Shown here piece by piece: positions 34,511-42,095 of a DNA stretch of 64,000 bases. The notes below the pieces were generated by a model, which had not been told where the DNA came from, searched no databases, and saw only the letters and a program-made list of their open reading frames with translations. The DNA is taken from NCBI GenBank assembly GCA_047345645.1, contig JBLEFH010000004.1, one strand, 5' to 3'. The translations under genes and the position numbers were made by a program. Numbering within the stretch: position 1 is the first letter of the stretch; each line of letters starts with the position of its first letter. This stretch comes from JBLEFH01 sp047345645. Lineage in GTDB: Bacteria; Pseudomonadota; Alphaproteobacteria; Rhodobacterales; Rhodobacteraceae.

Positions 34511-36547
34511 ATGTGGCAAGTTGTGACCTGTATTTATCAGGACCATGACCTATGGTCGGTCCTTCTGGCGGCGCTGGTGATGTCGGGTGGGGCCTATCTG
34601 ACGCTGCTTCTGTTTAAAATGTCGCGCCGAGTCGTAGGTTTATCCGCCGGTCTCTGGATGTTTTTTGGCGCGCTGACAGCGGGTGCGTCCATCTGGTCCA
34701 CGCATTTTATCGCCATGCTTGGCTACCGCCATGCCTATGGGGCACAGTTTGATCTGGGGATCACCGCGCTATCGCTTCTGATCGCGATAATCGGGGCCTT
34801 GGCCGCGCTGGATGTGGCGCGGCGCGCGAAAACCTATCAAGGCCGCGCCATCGGCGGCGGGGTTCTCGGTCTCGCCATCGCTACCATGCACTACACGGGC
34901 ATGGCGGGCTATCGCCTTGACGCTCTGATGCTCTGGGATCGCACGATGCTCGCCGCGTCGGTCGCCCTCTCCGTCATCTTTGGCGCGCTCGCTCTCGGCC
35001 TGATGGATCGGGACGACCGCCGCCGCTACATGGCCACCAGCGCTTTTGTCGTTGGCGTAATCCTTCTGCACTTCACCGGCATGGCCGCCCTCACGGTCGT
35101 CCCGTCGCAAACCGGCGATGCGGGGATCATCGCCGCCAACGCCCTGCCGATCTCCGTCGGCGTCGCCCTTCTAACTGCTCTCATCGTCGGCGGCGGCGCC
35201 GCGGCCCTCTCCATCGAGCTGCGCAACCGCGACGCCATCGAGAACATGAACCGCTCCGATCTGCTCACCGGTCTAATGAACCGTCCCTATTTCACCGAGC
35301 AGCTCGATCTGTGGATGTCGAACAAAGATGATGAAGAGAACAAAGTCATGGTCATCGCCGTTGATCTGCAAGGATTTCGCTATTTCAACGACCGCAATGG
35401 CCGAGAAAAGGGCGACATGGTTCTGCGCGAACTGGCGGACCGCCTGACGGAAACGAATATCGGCACCTCCCTCGTCGCCCGCGCGGGCAGCGATGATTTC
35501 TTTGTCGCCAAAGCACTGACCTCCGATGCGCAAAAAGGACCGGTGATTGAGGCCATCCGAAATGTGTTCAAAGAGCCCTTCACCTGCGACGACACCGAAC
35601 ATCAGATCAAAGCCGATTTCGGCGTCTCAACCTTCCCGGAAGACGCTACCGATCCCGACCGCTTGATCGCCAATGCCGAGCTCGCCTTGGCCGCAGCGCG
35701 CCAGAACCGGAACGAAGATTTTCATGCCTATCATCCGGATCTCGCCAAAATGATGCGGCGTCACACGACGCTCAGCATGGATCTCGCGTCCGCCCTACAA
35801 CGCGGTGAATTTACGATCTTTTACCAACCGCAGATTGAACTGCCAACAGGGCGGATCACAGGCTATGAAGCGCTCCTCCGTTGGACGCATACGAAGTTGG
35901 GACCAATCTCCCCGGCGGACTTCATCCCGATTGCCGAAACCACCGGGCTCATAATGCCCATCGGAAGCTTCGTTCTGCGGCAAGCCTGTTTCGACGCGCT
36001 GTCCTTCGACAAGGATCAGAAAATCGGTGTCAATCTGTCCCCGCTGCAATTGCATGATGAGGGCCTGATCGAAGAAGTCAGCGACCTTCTTATCGAAACC
36101 GGCCTTCCGCCCGAGCGCTTGGAGCTTGAACTGACCGAAAGCTCGCTTATCACGAACCCAACTCAAGCGTTCGAAACGATACAAGCCCTTCAAAAGATGG
36201 GCGTCCGCGTCGCGCTCGACGATTTCGGCACAGGTTATTCCTCCTTCGGCGTCCTCCGCGACATCCGTTTTGATCGTATCAAACTTGACCGCTCCATGAT
36301 CCGAAATATCGAGCAAGAACCGCGCAGCATGGAAATCATCCATGCGCTCTTCTCTATGGCACGCGGGCTCGACTCCGAGCTGCTTCTCGAAGGGATTGAG
36401 ACGGACAGAGAATGTCGCGCCCTCATCAATCGCGGTGCCAGCCACGCGCAAGGCTTCCTTTTCGGCAAGCCCGCTCCGCTCGAATTTCTACAGCGCGGCT
36501 CCTTCAAACTGCATCTGGAACGCGAGACTTCGGTCACGCACCATTGA
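34511..36547 (+). CDS. MHYT-GGDEF-EAL membrane cyclic-di-GMP protein
   Basis: 678 residues. The N-terminal MHYT sensor (about 1-240) has seven membrane segments with WSTHFIAML, TMHYTGMAGY and LLHFTGMAAL, proposed to bind copper and sense oxygen, CO or NO. A GGDEF domain (about 250-405) has GSDDF at 326-330 in place of GG[DE]EF, so diguanylate cyclase activity is doubtful. The EAL domain (about 425-670) keeps YEALLRW (Glu453), the DDFGTGYSS loop and other metal-binding residues, so phosphodiesterase activity is likely. The probable role is lowering cyclic-di-GMP in response to a gas or redox cue. It stands alone, 53 nt before secB. Confidence 0.88.
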   Translation: MWQVVTCIYQDHDLWSVLLAALVMSGGAYLTLLLFKMSRRVVGLSAGLWMFFGALTAGASIWSTHFIAMLGYRHAYGAQFDLGITALSLLIAIIGALAALDVARRAKTYQGRAIGGGVLGLAIATMHYTGMAGYRLDALMLWDRTMLAASVALSVIFGALALGLMDRDDRRRYMATSAFVVGVILLHFTGMAALTVVPSQTGDAGIIAANALPISVGVALLTALIVGGGAAALSIELRNRDAIENMNRSDLLTGLMNRPYFTEQLDLWMSNKDDEENKVMVIAVDLQGFRYFNDRNGREKGDMVLRELADRLTETNIGTSLVARAGSDDFFVAKALTSDAQKGPVIEAIRNVFKEPFTCDDTEHQIKADFGVSTFPEDATDPDRLIANAELALAAARQNRNEDFHAYHPDLAKMMRRHTTLSMDLASALQRGEFTIFYQPQIELPTGRITGYEALLRWTHTKLGPISPADFIPIAETTGLIMPIGSFVLRQACFDALSFDKDQKIGVNLSPLQLHDEGLIEEVSDLLIETGLPPERLELELTESSLITNPTQAFETIQALQKMGVRVALDDFGTGYSSFGVLRDIRFDRIKLDRSMIRNIEQEPRSMEIIHALFSMARGLDSELLLEGIETDRECRALINRGASHAQGFLFGKPAPLEFLQRGSFKLHLERETSVTHH

Positions 36548-36601
36548 GACCTTGGCAACCCGATGCTAAAACGGCGCGAATTCGACTGAAACGAGGATAT
36601 C

Positions 36602-37099
36602 ATGGCAGACCAAAGCACGCCGAACGGTGCCGATCAGGCAAATCAACCGGCCCCGAAAATTCAAATTTTGACCCAATTCGTCCGCGACCTGTCTTTCGAG
36701 AACATCGTCGCCCGCAAAGGCGCGCCGCAGGACGCCAAGCCGCAAGTCGCTGTTCAGGTCAATCTCGACGCGAACAAGCTGAACGATGAAGGCATTTACG
36801 AAGTTTCGTTGAAACTCACCGTCGATTCCAGCGCCGCCGAGAGCAAGATCTTCCTTTGCGAGCTGGACTATGCTGGCCGCTTCAAAATCGAAAACGTTCC
36901 GGAAGATCAGCTGCATCCGTTCCTGATGATTGAATGTCCGCGGATGCTCTTCCCATTCGCCCGTCGCATCGTCTCTGACGCGACTCGCGATGGCGGCTTC
37001 CAGGCGGTCAATGTCGACCCAATCGACTTCGTCAGCCTTTATCGTCAGGAAATCGCGCGCCGTCAGCAGGCATCGCAGCAGACCGAAGCGCCGAATTAA
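36602..37099 (+). CDS. secB: protein-export chaperone SecB
   Basis: 165 residues, the typical alphaproteobacterial size. The conserved run IQILTQFVRDLSFEN opens the fold, and HPFLMIECPRMLFPFARRI is the signature region. SecB forms a tetramer that keeps preproteins unfolded and delivers them to SecA. The ATG follows GAGGATATC. The last codon TAA lies in TTAA, which is at the same time the stop of the convergent dnaQ gene, so the two transcripts must overlap. Confidence 0.95.
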   Translation: MADQSTPNGADQANQPAPKIQILTQFVRDLSFENIVARKGAPQDAKPQVAVQVNLDANKLNDEGIYEVSLKLTVDSSAAESKIFLCELDYAGRFKIENVPEDQLHPFLMIECPRMLFPFARRIVSDATRDGGFQAVNVDPIDFVSLYRQEIARRQQASQQTEAPN

Positions 37100-37779
37100 G
37101 CGCGCCAGATCGGATTTTTTAGGCCGTCCACGAACAAATCGTGGGCGGCTTTTTCGTCTGCACTCAACAGACTCTCAAGCGCTTGCTTCCGTTGCGGTGC
37201 AACCCAATCTGCGCCGACCCCTTTCACGGTTTCATCTTTAGACGACACCGCTTCAAGCGCAATTTCCGGCTGCCGTCCACCGATCAACTCTAGATAAACT
37301 TCTGCAAGCAGTTCGCTATCCAAAAGCGCCCCATGCAGCTCCCGACCCGAATTATCCACCCCAAAACGCCGGCAAAGCGCATCCAAACTATTCGACGCTC
37401 CAGCAAATCGCCGTCGCGCCATGTAAAGCGTATCAATCGCGATATCGCCTAATTTCGGATAGCCGGCTCGCTCCAACTCGGCATTCAAAAATTTCATATC
37501 GAAAGTAGCGTTGTGAATGATCAGTTTCGAGTCGCCAATGAAATCCAAAAACCTCTGCGCAACATCTGCGAATTTCGGCTTCCCACGAAGAAAGTCATTC
37601 GACAATCCATGCACTTCGAACGCCTCTTGCGGCATATCCCGCTCCGGATCGAGATATTCGTGAAAGGTATTTTTCGTTGCGACGTGGTTAATCAGCTCAA
37701 TCGCGCCGATCTCAACGATGCGGTGACCCTCGCTCGGCTCAAAACCCGTCGTCTCCGTATCAAGAACAATCTCACGCAT
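37096..37779 (-). CDS. dnaQ: DNA polymerase III epsilon subunit (3'-5' exonuclease)
   Basis: 227 residues. Exonuclease motifs are ExoI DTETTG (Asp7, Glu9), ExoII HNATFDMKFL and ExoIII near HGALLDSELLAEVY. The C-terminal part (about 180-227) should bind the polymerase alpha subunit. It provides proofreading. Its ATG overlaps the 3' end of coaE by 8 nt, so aroE, coaE and dnaQ form one run away from the origin. The stop lies in TTAA shared with secB. A TGTGATCACA palindrome lies 20 nt upstream of its start, inside coaE. Confidence 0.95.
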   Translation of the reverse strand: MREIVLDTETTGFEPSEGHRIVEIGAIELINHVATKNTFHEYLDPERDMPQEAFEVHGLSNDFLRGKPKFADVAQRFLDFIGDSKLIIHNATFDMKFLNAELERAGYPKLGDIAIDTLYMARRRFAGASNSLDALCRRFGVDNSGRELHGALLDSELLAEVYLELIGGRQPEIALEAVSSKDETVKGVGADWVAPQRKQALESLLSADEKAAHDLFVDGLKNPIWRA

Positions 37780-38368
37780 TCATTTCTGCCCTGATTTTTG
37801 TGATCACATCGAGGACCTGCGCTCGCGCATCGTCAAACCCTTTCGATGTATCAATAACGAAATCCGCCCGCTCACGCTTTTCCGCATCCGGCAACTGACG
37901 CCACAATATCTTTTCAAATGTGTCTTCGCTCATTTGCCCCCGCGCCAAAACGCGCTCTCGTTGGACATTTTCAGGAGCCGTCACGACGACAACCGCGTCG
38001 CAATCGACCTCCGCACCGGTCTCATAAAGCAACGGAATATCGAACAACACCATGTCAGCGTCGGCTGATGCCATAAATTCGCGGCGATCTGCAACGACAA
38101 GAGGATGAACGAAGTTCTCAATTCTCTTGAGAACCGTCGAATCACGCGCGATTTCGGTTTTTAACACATTACGATCAATAGCGCCTTCGATGACCGCATC
38201 CGGCGCAATTTTCTTCATTGGCTCCACAGCGGCTCCGCCTTTACTATAAAGCTTGTGAACCGTTGCATCTGCATCCCAAACGGGTACGCCAGCATCTGCA
38301 AACATCTTGGCCGTCGTAGATTTTCCCATCCCGATCGACCCTGTGAGCCCAAGACGAAATGGCATCAT
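37772..38368 (-). CDS. coaE: dephospho-CoA kinase
   Basis: 198 residues. The P-loop is GLTGSIGMGKST near the N-terminus; the DxD-like VWDADATVHKLY and the lid region LARGQMSEDTFEKILWRQLP follow. It catalyses the last step of coenzyme A synthesis. Two start codons lie in tandem (ATG ATG); the first, at 38368, overlaps the aroE stop (ATGA) and is preferred. One TGTGATCACA palindrome lies at 37799, eight codons from the end, reading Val-Ile-Thr. Confidence 0.94.
   Translation of the reverse strand: MMPFRLGLTGSIGMGKSTTAKMFADAGVPVWDADATVHKLYSKGGAAVEPMKKIAPDAVIEGAIDRNVLKTEIARDSTVLKRIENFVHPLVVADRREFMASADADMVLFDIPLLYETGAEVDCDAVVVVTAPENVQRERVLARGQMSEDTFEKILWRQLPDAEKRERADFVIDTSKGFDDARAQVLDVITKIRAEMNA
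37799..37808. repeat. TGTGATCACA palindrome in coaE
   Basis: Reads Val-Ile-Thr eight codons from the CoaE end, 20 nt upstream of dnaQ. Confidence 0.9.
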
Positions 38369-39177
38369 CCTAAAATCAACCGTTCCAATTCGTCGTCAAC
38401 CACCGGCCGCTTTCCAAACCATCCCTCGAAACCTGGCACGGCTTGGTGCAGCAACATGCCAATCCCTGTGACCGTGGATAATCCTTGTTGCTCTGCTGAG
38501 CGTATCAAGGGTGTGATTAACGGATTATAGACGATATCTGTGATCACACAGCTCTTCTTCGAACCGGCGAGGTCTATTTCCAGCGGTGGATAGCCCGTCA
38601 TCCCAAGCGACGTCGTGTTTACCAGAAGATCGACGTCAGGGATGTGTTTCTCAATTTCAACATTTGTGATCACATTGACTTTCTCGCCGAAGTGCTCTGC
38701 CAACGTTTCGGCCTTATCCAAAGACCTGTTAGAAAGATAAATTTTTGAGCATCCTCGCGACAACAGTCCATAGATGACGGCACGCGCAGCCCCGCCTGCG
38801 CCAATAACCAACGCTTTTGATTTCGGATTCCAGTCCGGGACATTCGCCTCAATATTTGCCATGAAGCCATAAGCGTCTGTGTTGTCGGCGAGAATTCGAC
38901 CATCATCGAAAAAGAGCGTATTCGATGCCCCGATCTCCCGCGCTGTTTCTGTCACTTCGTCGGCAAGACGAAGCGCTGTTTGCTTATGAGGGATCGTCAC
39001 ATTGACGCCGTGAAAACCCATTTTAGGCAGCGTCGTGATCACATTTTCGAAGTCGTCAACCGCGACGGGTAGCGGTACATAAGCTCCATTTAACGCATAT
39101 TTATCAAGCCAATAGCCATGCAATTTTGGCGAAAGGCTTTGAGAAATCGGATATCCGACAACGCCAGCAAGGATCAT
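38365..39177 (-). CDS. aroE: shikimate dehydrogenase
   Basis: 270 residues. The substrate segment is GYPISQSLSPKLH, the catalytic lysine is Lys65 in NVTIPHKQ, and the NADP-binding loop is ALVIGAGGAARAVIYGL. It reduces dehydroshikimate in aromatic amino acid synthesis. Its start overlaps the maf stop (39174-39177). Base composition is visibly lower in G+C than that of the sox or infB genes. Two perfect TGTGATCACA palindromes (38539, 38665) and a one-mismatch copy (39034) lie inside it, the densest cluster in the window. Confidence 0.95.
   Translation of the reverse strand: MILAGVVGYPISQSLSPKLHGYWLDKYALNGAYVPLPVAVDDFENVITTLPKMGFHGVNVTIPHKQTALRLADEVTETAREIGASNTLFFDDGRILADNTDAYGFMANIEANVPDWNPKSKALVIGAGGAARAVIYGLLSRGCSKIYLSNRSLDKAETLAEHFGEKVNVITNVEIEKHIPDVDLLVNTTSLGMTGYPPLEIDLAGSKKSCVITDIVYNPLITPLIRSAEQQGLSTVTGIGMLLHQAVPGFEGWFGKRPVVDDELERLILG
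38539..38674. repeat. TGTGATCACA palindromes, two copies in aroE
   Basis: Copies at 38539-38548 and 38665-38674, both reading Val-Ile-Thr. A one-mismatch copy CGTGATCACA is at 39034-39043 in the same gene. Confidence 0.9.
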
Positions 39178-39767
39178 GTCAGCAACACTCCACGAACGCG
39201 CATATAATTCAAAATTTCGAGGAGGGGCAGCCCGAGAACTGTGAAATAGTCGCCTTCGACTCGCGTGAAGAGCTGGGCGCCGCGGCCCTCTAGACGGTAA
39301 GCACCCACCGATGAGAGGATTTGATCACCCTCACTGTCAAGATAATCGTCCAGAAACGCATCACCGATGGGGCGCATCATGAGTTTAGCTCGACCAATAT
39401 GCCGCCAAATCGGTTTTCCATCTTCGAAGATGACTGCTGCGGAAAGAAGTTCGTGTGTTTTGCCGCGCAGCTCTTTGAGCTGTGAAGCCGCCTGATCTCT
39501 GGTTTCGGGCTTATTATAGGTTTTGTGATCACAAACGAGGATCTGGTCCGCCCCGAGAACGAGACCAGCGACTTTTGACGACGCCTTCGCAGCCTTCATT
39601 TCCGCAAGATGATCAGCAATATCACGCGGCGCAGTGCCATCAGCGAGAAGCGCAGCCTTGATCGCGGTCTCGTCAATGCGCGCTGGCAGGATATCAATGG
39701 TTAATCCTGCTTCAGTAAGCATGGCCGCGCGTGCTTTCGACGCGGATGCGAGGGTCAAATCGGTCAT
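39174..39767 (-). CDS. maf: Maf-like nucleotide pyrophosphatase
   Basis: 197 residues from the preferred start (MTDLTLASASKARAAML). The SASKAR motif, the IDE segment, KA-rich helix and the LGADQILVC loop mark the Maf/YhdE/YceF fold, which hydrolyses modified or canonical nucleoside triphosphates. The N-terminus is uncertain: an upstream ATG at 39785 gives six more residues, and the frame stays open to 39848, but only the chosen start begins where family members do. No good ribosome-binding site precedes any candidate. It is the first gene left of the origin; a DnaA box lies 58 nt upstream. One TGTGATCACA copy is read here as Cys-Asp-His. Confidence 0.88.
   Translation of the reverse strand: MTDLTLASASKARAAMLTEAGLTIDILPARIDETAIKAALLADGTAPRDIADHLAEMKAAKASSKVAGLVLGADQILVCDHKTYNKPETRDQAASQLKELRGKTHELLSAAVIFEDGKPIWRHIGRAKLMMRPIGDAFLDDYLDSEGDQILSSVGAYRLEGRGAQLFTRVEGDYFTVLGLPLLEILNYMRVRGVLLT
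39534..39543. repeat. TGTGATCACA palindrome in maf
   Basis: Read in another frame, as Cys-Asp-His. Confidence 0.9.
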
Positions 39768-40242
39768 ATCGAGACGTTGCCTCATACCAATGAGGTCGGC
39801 AACCTCCATATTTTGGGAAGAATCTGTGGATAACTCGCGGATAGCCACAATGATCTCGGTCCGGCGAAAGTTATTCGAGAGTCATCCCTCTCCCCGACCG
39901 CCTGTTGTTCGCGGCCTCTCGAAATTTTTCTAGCCATTGGGGACAACCAGTCTTGTGACGATACGAAAGTTCTGACTCAGAGCGGTCCGCGCTGTGAACG
40001 ACTCGGTTTAACTGCATAGCTAGAAACGCTTTTTCTCCCATATAACCGTTATTTTTAAGATTTTCGTAACCCAAAGTGTTGCCAGCGATCTGTGGATAAC
40101 TCTGTGGGGAAATAAAAGATAGAATTTTATCCACACAGTCCACAGCACTACATCAATCACATTCTTTTTCTAAATATCTTTATATTAAAGAGGGAAAAAC
40201 CGGGGCTTGACCGAGAGCCTGAGACAAACGAGAGAAAGAGTG
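39768..40242. other. predicted chromosomal replication origin (oriC)
   Basis: A 475-nt gap between divergent maf and hemJ. Perfect DnaA boxes: TGTGGATAA at 39825-39833 and 40091-40099, and TTATCCACA at 40127-40135; a weaker TGTGGGGAA lies at 40103-40111. AT-rich stretches at about 40040-40075 and 40145-40200 could serve as unwinding regions. Genes on both sides point outward, and rho-mnmE-mnmG-parAB with a parS site lie within 7 kb, as in other Alphaproteobacteria. A short open frame across the gap (39871-40143, minus) has no recognisable similarity and is ignored. No gene is seen. Confidence 0.8.
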
Positions 40243-40665
40243 ATGAATCTTTATCTCTGGCTAAAATTTGCCCATATCGTGAGCATGGTCGCTTGGATGG
40301 CCGGATTGTTCTATCTGCCCAGGCTCTTCGTTTACCATGTCGAGCGCCCTCAGGCGGTCGAAACCTTCCAAATCATGGAAGACAAGCTTTACAGGCTCAT
40401 CATGAACCCGGCCATGATGGCGACTTGGGTGTTTGGCTTAGCGCTCATAACGATTGGTGCCGTCGATTTCAGCATGGTTTACATGTGGGTAAAGCTCGTT
40501 GCCGTCATTGCGCTCACCGGATTTCATCTTTGGTTGAAGAGCATCATTATTGATTTAAGAAATGGGAAAAATCGACGAGACGGGAAATTTTATCGCTTAA
40601 TCAACGAGATACCGACGATCCTGTTGATTATCATCGTCGCGATGATTGTGGTGAAACCCTTCTGA
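40243..40665 (+). CDS. hemJ: protoporphyrinogen IX oxidase HemJ
   Basis: 140 residues with four predicted membrane helices. The N-terminal LWLKFAHIVSMVAWMAGLFY (His11 region) and YLPRLFVYH are diagnostic of HemJ, the membrane enzyme that oxidises protoporphyrinogen to protoporphyrin in most Alphaproteobacteria. I chose the ATG at 40243 after GAGAAAGAG; an upstream in-frame start at 40207 lies in the origin region and adds no family sequence. It is the first gene right of the predicted origin, followed by a 94-nt gap with a repeat element before rho. Confidence 0.93.
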   Translation: MNLYLWLKFAHIVSMVAWMAGLFYLPRLFVYHVERPQAVETFQIMEDKLYRLIMNPAMMATWVFGLALITIGAVDFSMVYMWVKLVAVIALTGFHLWLKSIIIDLRNGKNRRDGKFYRLINEIPTILLIIIVAMIVVKPF

Positions 40666-40687
40666 CTTGACTCTTGCGTCCCAAATG

Positions 40688-40719
40688 GGCATCTAATCGC
40701 GAAATGCGCCGTCCGGCGT
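40688..40719. repeat. third copy of the GGCATCTAA-headed hairpin repeat
   Basis: GGCATCTAATCGCGA at 40688-40702 is identical over 15 nt to 24297-24311. It is followed by a CGCCG-tc-CGGCG stem (about 40708-40719). It lies between hemJ and rho. Confidence 0.5.
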
Positions 40720-40759
40720 GATGTTTTCCCAAATATAGTATCTTAAACAGGATCTTTTG

Positions 40760-42031
40760 ATGGAACAGCGTTCCTTATCGCTTTCGGAACTGAAAGCAAA
40801 AAGCCCTGCGGATCTTCTGACGATGGCGGAAGAAGTTGGTGTCGAAAACGCGGCATCTATGCGCAAGGGCGAAATGATGTTCAGCATTCTCAAGGAGATG
40901 GCTGAAGACGGGGCCGAGATTACCGGTGATGGCGTACTTGAGGTTTTGCAGGACGGATTTGGTTTTCTGCGTTCGCCGGAAGCGAACTATTTGCCGGGCC
41001 CCGACGATATCTATGTCAGCCAAAGCCAGATTAAGAAATTTGCGCTGCGCACGGGCGACACAATTGAGGGTGTGATTTCTGCGCCCAATGACGGTGAGCG
41101 CTATTTTTCTCTGGTGAAAGCAAAGCAAATTAACTTTTCCGATCCTGAGGCTGCGCGTCACAAGGTGCATTTCGACGATTTGACCCCGCTTTTCCCCGAT
41201 GAGCGCCTGCGTCTGGAGATTGAGGATCCGACAATTAAGGACTTCTCAGCGCGCGTGATCGATCTGGTCGCGCCAATCGGTAAGGGTCAGCGAAGCCTGA
41301 TCGTGGCGCCGCCGCGAACGGGTAAAACTGTGATTTTGCAGAATATTGCTCATTCAATTAAGAAAAATCACCCCGAATGCTTTCTTATCGTGCTGCTGAT
41401 TGATGAGCGCCCCGAAGAGGTGACGGACATGAAGCGCTCGGTCGACGGCGAGGTCGTGTCCTCGACATTTGACGAGCCGGCGTCGCGCCACGTGGCTGTT
41501 TCGGAAATGGTTATCGAGAAGGCGAAGCGGCTTGTTGAGAGTAAACGAGACGTTGTCATCCTCCTCGACTCCATCACGCGCCTTGGGCGGGCCTACAACA
41601 CGGTGATTCCGTCTTCGGGTAAGGTCCTGACCGGCGGTGTCGACTCCAATGCTCTGCAGCGTCCCAAGCGTCTCTTCGGGGCTGCGCGGAATGTTGAGGA
41701 GGGTGGCTCGTTAACCATCATCGCGACGGCGCTGATTGATACAGGTAGCCGGATGGACGAAGTCATTTTCGAGGAATTTAAAGGGACGGGGAACTCCGAG
41801 CTGGTTCTGGATCGCAAAATCGCGGACAAGCGCGTCTTCCCTGCCATCGACATCATGAAGTCTGGTACGCGGAAAGAGGACTTGCTGGTCGATAAGGCTG
41901 AACTGACAAAAATGTTCGTGCTTCGCCGCATTCTCAACCCGATGGGGACGACGGATGCCGTAGAGTTCCTGCTTGGGAAGTTGAAGCAGACGAAAACCAA
42001 TGGCGAGTTTTTCGACTCAATGAACAGTTAA
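40760..42031 (+). CDS. rho: transcription termination factor Rho
   Basis: 423 residues. An N-terminal helical domain begins SLSLSELKAKSPADLL, the RNA-binding cold-shock-like domain has GFGFLRSPEANY, and the ATPase has Walker A PPRTGKTV and Walker B-region VVILLDSITRLGRAYN. Rho is a hexameric helicase that ends transcripts. I chose the ATG at 40760; a TTG one codon upstream is also possible. It is followed by an intrinsic terminator. With three convergent gene pairs sharing stop codons in this window, Rho-dependent termination may matter locally, but that is inference. Confidence 0.97.
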   Translation: MEQRSLSLSELKAKSPADLLTMAEEVGVENAASMRKGEMMFSILKEMAEDGAEITGDGVLEVLQDGFGFLRSPEANYLPGPDDIYVSQSQIKKFALRTGDTIEGVISAPNDGERYFSLVKAKQINFSDPEAARHKVHFDDLTPLFPDERLRLEIEDPTIKDFSARVIDLVAPIGKGQRSLIVAPPRTGKTVILQNIAHSIKKNHPECFLIVLLIDERPEEVTDMKRSVDGEVVSSTFDEPASRHVAVSEMVIEKAKRLVESKRDVVILLDSITRLGRAYNTVIPSSGKVLTGGVDSNALQRPKRLFGAARNVEEGGSLTIIATALIDTGSRMDEVIFEEFKGTGNSELVLDRKIADKRVFPAIDIMKSGTRKEDLLVDKAELTKMFVLRRILNPMGTTDAVEFLLGKLKQTKTNGEFFDSMNS

Positions 42032-42054
42032 CCTATATTATTCAATAGGTTAAG

Positions 42055-42080
42055 CACCCGCGTCAAAGACGCGGGTGTTT
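42055..42080 (+). terminator. intrinsic terminator after rho
   Basis: CACCCGCGTC (42055-42064) pairs with GACGCGGGTG (42068-42077) across AAA, followed by TTT. A weaker ACCTAT/ATAGGT inverted repeat (42031-42050) lies just before it. Confidence 0.85.
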
Positions 42081-42095
42081 GCATTTGGAGAGGCT

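Noticed and set aside
39871..40143. 90-codon open frame inside the predicted origin
   Set aside because: Runs across DnaA boxes and AT-rich DNA, has no similarity and no ribosome-binding site.
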